Assembly (NCBI GenBank): GCA_013360295.1 | Contig: JABWCL010000029.1 | Location: 1 to 59,090, forward strand | Length of the DNA stretch: 59,090 bases | DNA from: Ignavibacteriaceae bacterium | GTDB lineage: Bacteria > Bacteroidota > Ignavibacteria > Ignavibacteriales > Ignavibacteriaceae | Direction of reading: 5' to 3' | In this document: piece after piece, positions 1-9,242 of the stretch | How the letters are laid out: each line of letters begins with the position of its first letter | Numbering within the stretch: position 1 is the stretch's first letter | Translations under genes and position numbers: made by a program | Notes under the pieces: generated by a model | Databases searched by the model: none | What the model saw: only the letters and a program-made list of their open reading frames with translations | Told to the model about the DNA's origin: nothing

Positions 1-509
1 TCATAAGTAATTATCTGCTCGGGAATGTGCATAAAAACAAAAGATAAATATTGTGATATAATTAACTCGGCGCTGGTTGGCGAGCGGTGTTTACATCTGT
101 CGGATTATAACTCCCGATGGTGTGCTGGTCAGGAAGATGATACTGGTTAGGTAGTTTCTGGATTACATTAGTAATGAGCCGCCTTGGGTTGGGGACGGCT
201 CAAGGGATAATTGACCTTTCCGTGAGATAAAACTTCAGAAAATCAACTGATCGAAAAAATAAATCACCTCTTACCTGATATGATTATTTCGATTCTCTAA
301 ACTTATCTCCTGATGCACTAATCTTCGGAATGTATTATTTTATTCTTAATAATTCCATAATATTTGCTATCTTAATTCAAAGTATTGGTTAAAATTTCTA
401 CTGGTCTTTTAGGGTCTGTTTGTTTAGTGTGTACTCAATATAAAAGGGCGCTTCAGATTTTCTGATGTTTGCCCGGATTTTAAATACATAAATAATTATC
501 GGAGTTCTT
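1..509. other. Intergenic region, no gene seen
   Basis: I see no convincing coding frame here. A short GC-rich inverted repeat (GAGCCG at 176-181, CGGCTC at 196-201) has no T-run after it, so it is at best a weak terminator of a gene lying to the left. The last 100 bases are AT-rich and probably hold the promoter of the gene at 510, whose ATG follows a GGAG ribosome site. Confidence 0.5.
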
Positions 510-2282
510 ATGAGAATTGTTCTACTTTTTCTTCTATTAGGTTTCTTCCTTCAAACCTCAGCTCAGGAAGTCAGGCTTGAAAAACCAGTTATTTCAGGCC
601 AGTACCTGAATACTGAATGGGGAGTTGACGGTGTAATACTTCCGAACGAACCGGCAGGAAAATTTTCCGGGGTACAGGCATCAAACGGGACAATCTATCT
701 TGCCGTTAACGACACGCTCTCTACACAAAACCTCGGGCTTGTCGTTTTTATTTCAACTGATAACGGCGCCACCTGGACTTTACATCCTTCCGGAATTTCA
801 AACCGAGGGTTGTATGAAAATGTTAAGATGATAAGGACAACACTGGATTCAATTTATTGCATTTTCCAGTGGGAGTATAATGTTTATTGCTGGAATGTAC
901 TATCCCCTGCTCCAAACCTTACTCCGGTTCTCACCGGCGGTTACAGAAGCTTTGATGCCGTGACTTCTTCAACCGGCGCCTTATATCTCTTCATAGATAT
1001 TTTAGCTACGAACCAGATCTACAGATACAGCTCTATAAACGGCGGTTATACCTGGGGCGGTTCAGGACTCATTACGTCTTCCGGAGCTAATCCTAAAGTT
1101 TCAATGTCCGGTACCGGTGACACACTACTGCTAAATTATTATGGCCCGGTTCTCACGGATACAGCTACCTCAGTCATCAGGCTTGCAAGATACCGTGAAA
1201 CAGCTCCTGGAACTCTTGCCTCGGCAGGATTTATTGACATTACAACTGATGCAACACCTAAATATGATTATGTTGCGGCGACAAATAATAGCGAGATGTG
1301 GTTTTTCTATACATCAGGCACCGTTGGATCAAGGGATATAAAAGCGCGAAGAAGCAGTAATGGCGGCGTGAGTTGGGAGCCGGTGTTTACCGTTGCAGGT
1401 TCTGAAACCCTGGACGAATACGGTATGGATATCCGTTATCACAATTATGGCGGGTATGGTTTTGACCTCGTTTACACCGCGGATTCAGCACAGGCCGGAC
1501 AGCCGACTGCGGCTACGGATAAAATACTGTTCAGCACTGTCACATACGGGGCAGTCAACTTCACAGAATTCTCTCAGATTAATGAAGTACCCGTAGCGGC
1601 CTATTCGCCACGCTATTCGAATGCTTTGGTTCCGCTTCCCGTTAACGGAGATATAGGCGTTGGGTTTGTCGGAGGCGCTGACGGAAGCAAAAAACTCTAC
1701 TGGGACCGCTGGCAGGCAGTTATTCCCGTTGAGTTAAGTTCATTTACCGTAACGGCTAATGAGAACAGCGCTCTTTTAAACTGGCAGACAGCAACCGAAA
1801 AGAACAACAAAGGTTTCTTGATTGAAAGAAAGAATAGCAGCGGTGAGTTCAGTTCCATTTCATTTATTGAAGGGAAGGGAACAACTACTGAGAAACAGAG
1901 TTATTACTTCACTGACAATAACCTCGATGCAGGCATTTATACTTACAGGCTGCGTCAGGTTGACTTTGACGGTACCGCATCAGTTTCAAGTAGTGTGGAC
2001 GTTGTGATTACAAACCCTGCTAATTTCAGCCTCGGACAGAATTATCCTAACCCATTTAATCCTTCAACATCTATTTATTATCAGTTGCCGGTTGAGAGTA
2101 AGGTTAGCATTAGAGTATTTAATCTTCTCGGAGCGGAAGTAGCTACCCTTGTAAATGAAACAAAACCGGCGGGGAGTTACAGCGTAAACTTTAACGCGTC
2201 ACACCTGCCAAGCGGAGTGTATATGTATGAAATGAGGGCAGGCTCTGTCTCATTGATTAAGAAGATGACACTGGTGAAATAA
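510..2282 (+). CDS. Secreted protein with type IX (T9SS type A) sorting domain, sialidase/BNR-like body
   Basis: A 590-residue exported protein. An N-terminal signal peptide ends near LQTSAQ. The body (about residues 30-400) has repeated Ser-Thr-Asp-Asn-Gly-Gly-x-Thr-Trp type turns (STDNGATW, SSINGGYTW, SSNGGVSW), which look like Asp-boxes of BNR/sialidase beta-propellers. A fibronectin-like stretch follows (about 400-500). The last 85 residues form a type A sorting domain with QNYPNPFNPST and a terminal KKMTLVK, the signal for export and surface attachment by the type IX system. The ATG follows a GGAG site and a strong terminator follows the gene. The propeller reading is from motif spacing only, and no enzymatic role can be assigned. 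Confidence 0.85.
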   Translation: MRIVLLFLLLGFFLQTSAQEVRLEKPVISGQYLNTEWGVDGVILPNEPAGKFSGVQASNGTIYLAVNDTLSTQNLGLVVFISTDNGATWTLHPSGISNRGLYENVKMIRTTLDSIYCIFQWEYNVYCWNVLSPAPNLTPVLTGGYRSFDAVTSSTGALYLFIDILATNQIYRYSSINGGYTWGGSGLITSSGANPKVSMSGTGDTLLLNYYGPVLTDTATSVIRLARYRETAPGTLASAGFIDITTDATPKYDYVAATNNSEMWFFYTSGTVGSRDIKARRSSNGGVSWEPVFTVAGSETLDEYGMDIRYHNYGGYGFDLVYTADSAQAGQPTAATDKILFSTVTYGAVNFTEFSQINEVPVAAYSPRYSNALVPLPVNGDIGVGFVGGADGSKKLYWDRWQAVIPVELSSFTVTANENSALLNWQTATEKNNKGFLIERKNSSGEFSSISFIEGKGTTTEKQSYYFTDNNLDAGIYTYRLRQVDFDGTASVSSSVDVVITNPANFSLGQNYPNPFNPSTSIYYQLPVESKVSIRVFNLLGAEVATLVNETKPAGSYSVNFNASHLPSGVYMYEMRAGSVSLIKKMTLVK

Positions 2283-2313
2283 TTGAAAATGGAGAATTGA
2301 GAATTGATAATTT

Positions 2314-2340
2314 AGGCGCGTGCGGGGACGCGCCTTTTTT
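2314..2340 (+). terminator. Rho-independent terminator
   Basis: Perfect 8-bp stem (AGGCGCGT at 2314-2321, ACGCGCCT at 2328-2335) with a 6-base loop followed by a T-run. It lies 31 bases after the stop of the sorted secreted protein. Confidence 0.9.
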
Positions 2341-2704
2341 ATTATGGATAGATGGAACGCAGATGAGGCGGATGATTATGGATTTGCGCAGATGGAAATA
2401 ATTGATGAATATGAATAGTTGAAATTTTAATTGCGTATTTTAAATATTGTAGGTCGGATAAAATTCCTTTCACCCGTGTCGTGCAAGTCACGATTTGTAC
2501 TACATTTTGTATGTGTGGGGAGGCGGTAAGTCTTGTGCTATATTGAGACGGGCAGGTCACGACGCGGAGTGGGTTATAACGATGAGCAGGTCACGACGCA
2601 GGGTGGGTTATAACGATGAGCAGGTCACGACCCGCACTACATTTTTTGGGGGGGGGAAGATGCTCCCCTCACCGATGTGATGAGGGGAGGGAAAGGGGAA
2701 AATA
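2341..2704. repeat. Intergenic repeat region with 34-bp tandem units
   Basis: No credible gene. Bases 2552-2585 and 2586-2619 are two near-identical 34-bp direct repeats, and a partial third copy starts at 2620. Each unit begins GCAGGTCACGAC and contains GTGGGTTATAACGATGA. A related GTCGTGCAAGTCACGA stretch lies at about 2478-2493. Bases 2346-2390 (AACGCAGATGAGGCGGAT and following) resemble a degenerate interspersed repeat that I recall from many bacterial genomes. A 9-bp hairpin (CTCCCCTCA at 2663-2671, TGAGGGGAG at 2681-2689) sits just past the serA stop without a T-tail. Confidence 0.7.
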
Positions 2705-3895
2705 TCAGATTGCTACGTGTGAAACGGAGAGGACGTTTGGGTTCTCGCGTATCAGTTTGAGGTTATCCGCAGAGACTTCAGACATAAGTTTCATTGTGCA
2801 GGTTGCTACAATGCCGCCTTCGAAAATTATGTTTTCGATTTCTTCGATATTGATGTTGGCATCCCGGATGACCGCAAGTATAGCCGCCAGCACGCCGGGG
2901 CGGTCGTAATGTTTAACAACAAGCTGGAACTTCGCGTCGGTTATCTTCGCGCGGTTTACCCAGTGAGCGATCACTCCGCTGGCAATATAGTCTTTAATTA
3001 TGCGCACAGTCTCTTCAGCTACAGCGTTTTGTGCCTGCTCTGTGGATGCGCCAATGTGATGTGTCACGTAAATGTTGGGATTATCCTGCAGGATTGATTT
3101 AACCTCACCGGATTTCGCTTCCGGTTCCCCTTTGAATACATCAAGCGCCACGCGAATATTTTTTTCTTTGATCGCCTCAAGCATATCATCTTCCACAATC
3201 AGATCTGCACGGGCAGTATTAATCAGGAATGCATTGGGCTTCATATAGCTGAACATTTTTTTATTGAACAACCCTTTTGTCTGAGGGGTTGAGGGGAGAT
3301 GAAGCGATACAACATCGCAGAGGGGGAGGAGCTGGTCCATCTCTGAAAAATCTTTGATTGCTACTCCTTCAATTCTCGAAATATCCTTACCGTAAACATT
3401 CATTCCGAATGCCTGAGCGCGTTTTGCAACTTCTTTGCCAATGTTCCCGACGCCGATAATTCCGAGTGTCTTGCCGTATAAACCTTCGGATTTGGAGTAC
3501 TCTCCTTTATTCCATTTTCCGTTTTTGAAATCATTCACATTATCCGGAATTCTGCGGTCAAGAGCTACCATCAGTCCGACGGCAAGTTCCGCAACCGCGA
3601 TGGAATTCATACCCGGGCAGTTAGCCACGTAGATACCCTTCTGGTTCGCGGCAGATATATTAATATTATTAACTCCCGCGCCGGCGCGGATGATGAGGTT
3701 CAGCTTCTCACTTTTCTGAACGGTTTCCGCGTTTACCACGGTAGAACGGACAACGAGAATGTCAACATTTTTAGCGGCTTCCGGCAGGTCATTTTCTCCG
3801 AGCTTGGGGGAATAGATGACTTCAAGCCCGAGGTCTTTCATTTGTTGGACGTACAGGTCGGGGAATTTATCCGCGACCAAAACACTGATTTTCAT
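2705..3895 (-). CDS. serA: D-3-phosphoglycerate dehydrogenase
   Basis: Catalyses NAD-dependent oxidation of 3-phosphoglycerate to 3-phosphohydroxypyruvate, the first step of serine synthesis, in the cytoplasm. The 396 residues show the D-isomer 2-hydroxyacid dehydrogenase plan. The Rossmann motif is GIIGVGNIG (about 145-153). The catalytic Arg lies in NTARAD, the Glu in FKGEPEA and the His in HHIGAST. A C-terminal ACT domain (about 325-396, KHYDRPGVLAAI) suggests allosteric control, usually by serine in this family. It lacks the extra intervening domain of longer SerA forms. It lies 26 bases downstream of hutU on the same strand. No serC or serB is in the window. Confidence 0.93.
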   Translation of the reverse strand: MKISVLVADKFPDLYVQQMKDLGLEVIYSPKLGENDLPEAAKNVDILVVRSTVVNAETVQKSEKLNLIIRAGAGVNNINISAANQKGIYVANCPGMNSIAVAELAVGLMVALDRRIPDNVNDFKNGKWNKGEYSKSEGLYGKTLGIIGVGNIGKEVAKRAQAFGMNVYGKDISRIEGVAIKDFSEMDQLLPLCDVVSLHLPSTPQTKGLFNKKMFSYMKPNAFLINTARADLIVEDDMLEAIKEKNIRVALDVFKGEPEAKSGEVKSILQDNPNIYVTHHIGASTEQAQNAVAEETVRIIKDYIASGVIAHWVNRAKITDAKFQLVVKHYDRPGVLAAILAVIRDANINIEEIENIIFEGGIVATCTMKLMSEVSADNLKLIRENPNVLSVSHVAI

Positions 3896-3921
3896 TTGAA
3901 CACCTTTATATGATTTGGTTA

Positions 3922-5583
3922 TTATTTTTTTAACATAGGAATCTTAACGCCGTGCTCAACAGCGTTATTGATCGCGCGGGGGTATCCCGCGTCTGCGTGC
4001 CGTATTATCCCCATTCCGGGGTCATACGTCAGAACTCTTTCTAATCTCTTTTCAGCTTCAGGGGTGCCGTCGGCAACTACCACCATACCGGCGTGAATGG
4101 ATTTACCGATGCCGACTCCTCCGCCGTGATGAACGGAAACCCAGCTCGCTCCGCCTATCGAGTTCAGCAGGGCATTAAGTATCGGCCAGTCGGCTATTGC
4201 GTCGCTGCCATCCGCCATCGCTTCTGTTTCTCGATATGGGGACGCGACTGAGCCGCAATCGAGGTGGTCTCTTCCGATTACAATCGGCGCGGAAACTTTT
4301 CCTTCTGCAACAAGTTTATTGAATATCTTACCCATCTTTGCCCTTTCGCCGTAACCGAGCCAGCAGATTCTGGCAGGCAGCCCCTGGAAGTGGACTTTCT
4401 TTTGGGCGTTTGTTATCCAGTTGACGAGGAGTTTATTATCGGGGAAAGCCTCCAGTACCGCGCGGTCTGTTTCGTAAAGGTCTTTCGGGTCGCCTGAGAG
4501 AACAGCCCAGCGGAACGGCCCTTTGCCGTCGCAGAAAAGGGGGCGGATGAATTCAGGAACAAACCCGGGAACATCGAACGCATTCAGTACGCCGTTCTCT
4601 TTTGCCTCGCCGCGGATATTGTTACCGTAATCAAACACTACCGCGCCTCGTTTTTGGAATTCCAGCATTGCCTTCATATGCTCCACAACTGTTGCACGCG
4701 CAAGTTTTATGTATTTATCCGGATCTGAAGCCCTCAGTTTAACGGCATCCTCAAATGACATACCCATCGGCACATATCCGTTAAGCATATCGTGGGCTGA
4801 GGTCTGGTCGGTAAGTATGTCGGGCATTACACCAAGTTTAAGAATCTCCGGTAGCAGTTCTCCGGCGTTTCCAACCAGCCCGACCGATAAAGCCTCGCCG
4901 TCATCTTTTGCTTTTTTGACCAGTGTTAGTGCCTCGTTCAGGTCTTTTGCAAGTACATCAATATATCCGGTCTGCAGGCGTTTATTAATGCGCTGAACAT
5001 CAACATCAATGCCGAGGAAAGCGGCTCCGTTCAGCGTAGCAGCGAGAGGCTGAGCCCCTCCCATCCCCCCGATACCCGCGGTAAGGAGGAATTTCCCTTT
5101 CAGCGTGCCGCCAAAATATTTATTGGCGCATTCCGCGAAAGTTTCGTAGGTGCCCTGCAGTATGCCCTGTGTGCCTATGTATATCCAGCTTCCGGCTGTC
5201 ATTTGTCCGTACATTGTCAGCCCGAGCTGCTCAAGCCTTCGGAATTCGCTCCAGTTTCCCCAGTCGGGGACGAGCATAGAATTCGAGATTATTACCCGCG
5301 GAGCATCCGTGTGTGTGCGGAAAATACCGACCGGTTTACCGGACTGAACCAGCAGAGTTTCATCGTTTTCAAGCTCTTTCAGGCTTTTGACTATCGCGTC
5401 GAATGCTGCCCAGTTCCTTGCGGCTTTACCTTTACCGCCGTAAACGATCAGTTCCGCGGGATTCTCGGCTACATCCGGATCAAGATTATTCATCAGCATC
5501 CTGAGGGCGGCTTCCTGTATCCAGCCTTTGCAGCTTAATTCACTGCCCCGGGGCGCGCGGATCGTTCTGGCTTCGGTTTGCAT
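3922..5583 (-). CDS. hutU: Urocanate hydratase
   Basis: Converts urocanate to 4-imidazolone-5-propionate, the second step of histidine degradation, with tightly bound NAD acting as an electrophile. The 553 residues match the usual length. Family stretches are clear: [11 protein letters not shown] near the N-terminus, [13 protein letters not shown] (about 170), the active-site Cys region [17 protein letters not shown], and the C-terminal [18 protein letters not shown]. The gene starts one base after the stop of the small unknown gene upstream, so the two are probably co-transcribed. No hutH, hutI or hutG is visible nearby. Confidence 0.95.
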   Translation of the reverse strand: MQTEARTIRAPRGSELSCKGWIQEAALRMLMNNLDPDVAENPAELIVYGGKGKAARNWAAFDAIVKSLKELENDETLLVQSGKPVGIFRTHTDAPRVIISNSMLVPDWGNWSEFRRLEQLGLTMYGQMTAGSWIYIGTQGILQGTYETFAECANKYFGGTLKGKFLLTAGIGGMGGAQPLAATLNGAAFLGIDVDVQRINKRLQTGYIDVLAKDLNEALTLVKKAKDDGEALSVGLVGNAGELLPEILKLGVMPDILTDQTSAHDMLNGYVPMGMSFEDAVKLRASDPDKYIKLARATVVEHMKAMLEFQKRGAVVFDYGNNIRGEAKENGVLNAFDVPGFVPEFIRPLFCDGKGPFRWAVLSGDPKDLYETDRAVLEAFPDNKLLVNWITNAQKKVHFQGLPARICWLGYGERAKMGKIFNKLVAEGKVSAPIVIGRDHLDCGSVASPYRETEAMADGSDAIADWPILNALLNSIGGASWVSVHHGGGVGIGKSIHAGMVVVADGTPEAEKRLERVLTYDPGMGIIRHADAGYPRAINNAVEHGVKIPMLKK

Positions 5584-5584
5584 A

Positions 5585-5917
5585 TCAGTCCTTAAAATTT
5601 GCGTTATAGATATTTGTGTATTGCGTAAGCAGGGATTTGTAGATCCACCTTTTAATAAAAAATCCTTTTGTACTCAGATCGCGGATGAATTTAATATTAT
5701 GCGTAAGATTGAATTTCAACCTGGTTAGTTCATCCTTCGTGAACTTGATTGTTTCCTCGCCCGCGGAGAGTTTTTCAACGATGGAATTAAACGCTCTTAT
5801 GTCAGCGGCGCTGTTATTCTGTTCAAATTGTTTTAATGCCTGCTTAGCAAAATTAAGCAGTATCTTCCGTTCATTCTTGTCAAATTCAAAATTATAATTT
5901 TTGAAGTCTTTTGCCAT
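5585..5917 (-). CDS. Small protein of unknown function between add and hutU
   Basis: A 110-residue lysine-, asparagine- and phenylalanine-rich cytoplasmic protein with no signal peptide or membrane segment. I do not recognise the family. It is mostly predicted helix, with a charged N-terminus ([18 protein letters not shown]) and a basic C-terminal half. The spacing is tight on both sides: one base to hutU and 10 bases from the add stop. This supports it being a real gene in an add-unknown-hutU-serA run. A role linked to nucleoside or histidine breakdown would be a guess from position only. Confidence 0.7.
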   Translation of the reverse strand: MAKDFKNYNFEFDKNERKILLNFAKQALKQFEQNNSAADIRAFNSIVEKLSAGEETIKFTKDELTRLKFNLTHNIKFIRDLSTKGFFIKRWIYKSLLTQYTNIYNANFKD

Positions 5918-5927
5918 AGTTCCTTGA

Positions 5928-7013
5928 TTAGTTTAGTGATAATAGAGTTTCCCGCATTTTCTGATAGCCGGGTTTAATGATCTTATAAATGAAATCGAGC
6001 CTCTGGTGATGATGAATAAACGCCGATTTCATCGCGTTAATTGTAAGTTTTTCGATATCGTCGAGCGAGAGGTTAAAGTTCTCCGCGGCTGTCATAAATT
6101 CTTTTGTCATAGTTGTATCGCTCATCAGCCTGTCATCGGTGTTTATTGTTACCCTGAACTTTGAGCGGTAGAGCACGCCGAAAGGATGATTCTCGATTTT
6201 GTCAACCGCGCCGGTGTGTACATTGCTGAGCAGGCAGTTTTCAATGGGTATTCTTTTATCGAGGATGTACTGAGCGAGTTCACCCATTCCGGCTACATTC
6301 CCTTCGGAATCAAAGACGAGATCCTCAATAATTTTTGTGCCGTGCCCTATCCTGTGCGCTCCGCACCACTGAAGAGCCTGCCAGATGGATTCCTTTCCGA
6401 ATGCTTCTCCCGCGTGGATGGTAATATTAAAATTCTCACGCTGGATAAACTGAAATGCGGGGATATGTTTTTTCGGGGGATAACCGCCTTCTTCGCCCGC
6501 CAGGTCAAACCCCACGACACCCTTCTGTCTGAAATCCACGGCAAGTTCAGCGATCTCTTCGGTGTTTTTCATATTTCTCATTCCGCAGAGGATAAGCCCG
6601 TAGCCGGTTCCAAAGTCACGTCTTCCTCTTTCCAGTCCGTTCAGCACCGCCGAGACTACATCGGAGTGATATAAACCTTTTTGGGTATGATAAACGGGGG
6701 CGAAACGGGTTTCAACATAACAGACCCCATCATTGTACATATCTTCCATCATTTCGTATGCCACTCTTTCAAGGGCCTCACGGGTTTGCATAACGGCGCA
6801 GGTATGCTCAAAACCCCGCAGGTATTCAGGGAGGGAGCCTTTATTAGCGCCCTCGAAAAACCAGGCGCGAAGTTCGTCCGGATCATTGGTTGGTAGTTTT
6901 TTATACTTGATATCTTTGGCAAGTTCGATGATTGTTTCCGGCCTTAGTCCGCCGTCAAGGTGGTCGTGGAGGAGGACTTTAGGCACTGCGCGAATGATTT
7001 CTTCTTTTGTCAC
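5928..7013 (-). CDS. add: Adenosine deaminase
   Basis: Deaminates adenosine or deoxyadenosine to inosine in purine salvage; zinc enzyme, cytoplasmic. Family motifs are HDHLDGGLRPET at the N-terminus (zinc HxH), HAGEA, HRIGHGTKI and NTDD near the C-terminus. I place the start at the GTG at 7013 (361 residues), because the open frame running to 7205 adds a hydrophobic, non-homologous N-terminus. The GTG is preceded by a TTGAGAAA stretch that could serve as a weak ribosome site. It heads a minus-strand run with the small unknown, hutU and serA. Confidence 0.9.
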   Translation of the reverse strand: MTKEEIIRAVPKVLLHDHLDGGLRPETIIELAKDIKYKKLPTNDPDELRAWFFEGANKGSLPEYLRGFEHTCAVMQTREALERVAYEMMEDMYNDGVCYVETRFAPVYHTQKGLYHSDVVSAVLNGLERGRRDFGTGYGLILCGMRNMKNTEEIAELAVDFRQKGVVGFDLAGEEGGYPPKKHIPAFQFIQRENFNITIHAGEAFGKESIWQALQWCGAHRIGHGTKIIEDLVFDSEGNVAGMGELAQYILDKRIPIENCLLSNVHTGAVDKIENHPFGVLYRSKFRVTINTDDRLMSDTTMTKEFMTAAENFNLSLDDIEKLTINAMKSAFIHHHQRLDFIYKIIKPGYQKMRETLLSLN

Positions 7014-7510
7014 ATTTTTCTCAATAGTTTGGTACAAAATTAAGAAATAATAACTAAAAATAAGATGCAATAAGTCCGCTATGCAAAATGAATTAATGAC
7101 TTTAATTAGTATTCGAGTGGAGTCCAACGGTGGTGGTAATGTGAGTTCCCACAGAGCGGGAGAACTACTTACCTTCACGAGGTGGAATATAGAAGTACAT
7201 CGCATATACAGTTTACGGTTTTTTGGAGGAAAATGAGTTATAAAAACCGTTCACAGGTAAATAACCTATTTTACAATTTCTTAGTTTTGGAGCATTTTTT
7301 TGGTATAATTTACCTTTTGATTCGATTTCAGCTGTTTTTTTCACTTCCAGGGAGTTATTGCAGTCTAAGTTTTCCAAGCTTGTACGGGCATTCGGTTAAG
7401 TGCGGGAGGGTAAAACCCTAATATTTGGATGGCAAGGACTACTATTTTATTTGCTAAAACAGCGGCTATCTCGTAACTTTAAAGGATATTTATTTTTAAA
7501 AGGAGTATGA
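7014..7510. other. Divergent intergenic region with structured segments
   Basis: About 500 bases separate add (minus) from the TPR lipoprotein gene (plus). Bases 7134-7185 contain interleaved inverted repeats: GTAA/TTAC outer arms around AGTTC..CC / GG..GAACT inner arms. They may be a structured leader of add on the minus strand. Bases 7215-7223 (ACGGTTTTT) and 7242-7250 (AAAAACCGT) form a perfect 9-bp stem whose loop displays GGAGGA and an ATG at 7233. That ATG opens a 62-codon frame (7233-7421) rich in Phe, Leu and Ser. It looks non-coding in composition, so I do not call it a gene. Confidence 0.4.
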
Positions 7511-8677
7511 ATGAAATCCGGTGTAAAACCCTTAATTGCATTAATAACATTAGTCTTTTTATTCTCAGGTTTTCAGTGCGCCTCAACCGAGATAACCAGC
7601 GCTAAATTATACATTCAGCAGAAAAATATGGCAAAGGCTGAGGAAGTCCTGAAACGTGAAATCGAGAAAAATCCACAGAGCGCTGAAGGATTTTATCTTT
7701 TAGGTTTCATTTATGGTGAGCAGGAAAAGATATCCGATATGGTTACGATGTTTGATAAGTCGCTTGCCGTAAATAAAAAATTCGTAAAAGAGATTGACGG
7801 CCAGAAGAAATTCCACTGGGCGAACTATTTTAACCGAGGTGTAGCCTTTTTTAACCGCGCTTCAAACGCGAATACAGCCGACTCTGCAAAGCTTAATTTT
7901 GAAAAATCGGCAGCGGCTTTTAATGTAGCTGCCGTGTTAGAGCCGGATTCAGCCGATACTTATAAAAACCTCGCTTTTGTTTATATGAACCTCCAGAGGT
8001 ATGATGACGCAGTTGCTCCGCTGGAAAAGATGATCGCTCTTGACAAATCACTCGAAGCATACAGGTTCCTGGGCGAAATCTATTACACAAACGGAAGCAA
8101 CCTCAAAGACAGCTATGACCGCGGCAAGAAAGCAGAAGACAGCATCAACGCGATGATCAATTTTGAGAAGGCCATCAAAGTTGCCAGCGAAGGTAAGAAG
8201 CATTACCCGACCGACTCAGAACTCCTGGTCATTCTTTCAAATTCATATATCGCATCAAATAAGCTTGATGTGGCAATGTCCACTTTTGAAGAGGGAGTAA
8301 AGAGCGATCCGAATAATAAAGCTTACAGGTATAACTATGGCGTGGTTCTTTTAGGCGCAAATAATTTTTCTGCGGCTGAAGAGCAGTTCAAAAAAGCACT
8401 TGAAATTGATCCGGGGTACCTCAATGCAGAGTATAACCTTGCGGTTACCTATGTAAAATGGGGTGCTATCCTCCAGAAAAAAGCTGAAGATGAAGGTAAA
8501 GAGAGTCCGGAAGCCAAGGAAAAATACCAGGCGGCTGTTCCTTATTTTCAGGCATATCTTGATAAAAAACCGGATGATGCCGCTGTATGGGAGTTAGCAG
8601 GTAAAGTATATTCCGTACTTGGCAAGATCGAAGATGCTAAACAGGCTTTTGATAAAGCCGATAAACTCAGAAAGTAA
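7511..8677 (+). CDS. TPR-repeat lipoprotein
   Basis: A 388-residue exported lipoprotein: the signal peptide ends in a lipobox-like FSGFQC at about residue 24. The rest is tetratricopeptide repeats (for example AEEVLKREIEKNPQSAEGFYLLGFIY, ADTYKNLAFVYMNLQRYDDAVAPLEKMIALD and AEEQFKKALEIDPGYLNAEYNLAVTY), at least six in number. Such proteins usually scaffold envelope complexes, and the specific partner is unknown. A strong AAAAGGAG site precedes the ATG. The DUF3467 gene follows after 11 bases and is probably co-transcribed. Confidence 0.85.
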   Translation: MKSGVKPLIALITLVFLFSGFQCASTEITSAKLYIQQKNMAKAEEVLKREIEKNPQSAEGFYLLGFIYGEQEKISDMVTMFDKSLAVNKKFVKEIDGQKKFHWANYFNRGVAFFNRASNANTADSAKLNFEKSAAAFNVAAVLEPDSADTYKNLAFVYMNLQRYDDAVAPLEKMIALDKSLEAYRFLGEIYYTNGSNLKDSYDRGKKAEDSINAMINFEKAIKVASEGKKHYPTDSELLVILSNSYIASNKLDVAMSTFEEGVKSDPNNKAYRYNYGVVLLGANNFSAAEEQFKKALEIDPGYLNAEYNLAVTYVKWGAILQKKAEDEGKESPEAKEKYQAAVPYFQAYLDKKPDDAAVWELAGKVYSVLGKIEDAKQAFDKADKLRK

Positions 8678-8688
8678 GAGAAAAATTA

Positions 8689-9015
8689 ATGAGTCAGCAA
8701 AATCCTCAGCAAGAGCACCAGATCAATATTGAGATTGGTGAAAAAGAGGCGGAAGGTATTTATTCCAACTTAGCGATAATCACACACTCGCAGGCGGAGT
8801 TTGTCCTGGATTTTACGCGTATCGTTCCCGGTGTACCTAAAGCGAGGCTGCTTTCAAGGATAATTACCACCCCTCAGCACGCCAAGATGCTTCTCAGGGC
8901 GCTGAAGGACAATATAGATAAATTTGAGAGCAGGTTCGGCGACATAAAAATTGAAGGTCAGGGAGAACCCCCCTTCGGGTTTATGCCGGCTAAACCTAAC
9001 GAGAAGATCAATTAG
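8689..9015 (+). CDS. DUF3467 domain protein
   Basis: A 108-residue cytoplasmic protein matching the DUF3467 family. Recognisable features are the YSNLAIITHSQAEFVLDFTRI core, VPKARLLSRIITTPQHAKMLLRALKDNI, and a Pro-rich C-terminal tail. The function of the family is not established. It is common in Bacteroidota and relatives, where it is often a stand-alone small gene. A strong terminator lies 22 bases after the stop, ending a two-gene unit with the TPR lipoprotein. Confidence 0.88.
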   Translation: MSQQNPQQEHQINIEIGEKEAEGIYSNLAIITHSQAEFVLDFTRIVPGVPKARLLSRIITTPQHAKMLLRALKDNIDKFESRFGDIKIEGQGEPPFGFMPAKPNEKIN

Positions 9016-9037
9016 TCCGGAATGACAGATTAAATTC

Positions 9038-9079
9038 GACGGCTGTTACAGTAGAAGTGGCAGCCGTCCTTTTTTATTT
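9038..9079 (+). terminator. Rho-independent terminator
   Basis: GACGGCTG (9038-9045) pairs perfectly with CAGCCGTC (9061-9068), followed by a T-run. It ends the TPR/DUF3467 unit. Confidence 0.9.
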
Positions 9080-9242
9080 GCCGTCTGGAATAGTAAATAC
9101 CGTATTTACTCAGATGTGTTACTGAGATAAGGCTCTCTGCCTTATTTATTGCGTCGTGTCACTCTTTTAATTTTTGTGATATTCAATACTTTATTAAAAC
9201 AGTATTGATAGCTATATTCCACTTTATAATATCGTTCAATTT

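Noticed and set aside
2552-2635. CRISPR array from the 34-bp repeats
   Set aside because: The units are directly adjacent without spacers and no cas gene is in the window.
6186-6674. 162-codon plus-strand frame over add
   Set aside because: It is antisense to clear adenosine deaminase motifs; a shadow frame.
7233-7421. 62-codon small protein gene
   Set aside because: It has a good ribosome site, but Phe/Leu/Ser-rich composition and no recognisable family; kept only as a low-interest observation.
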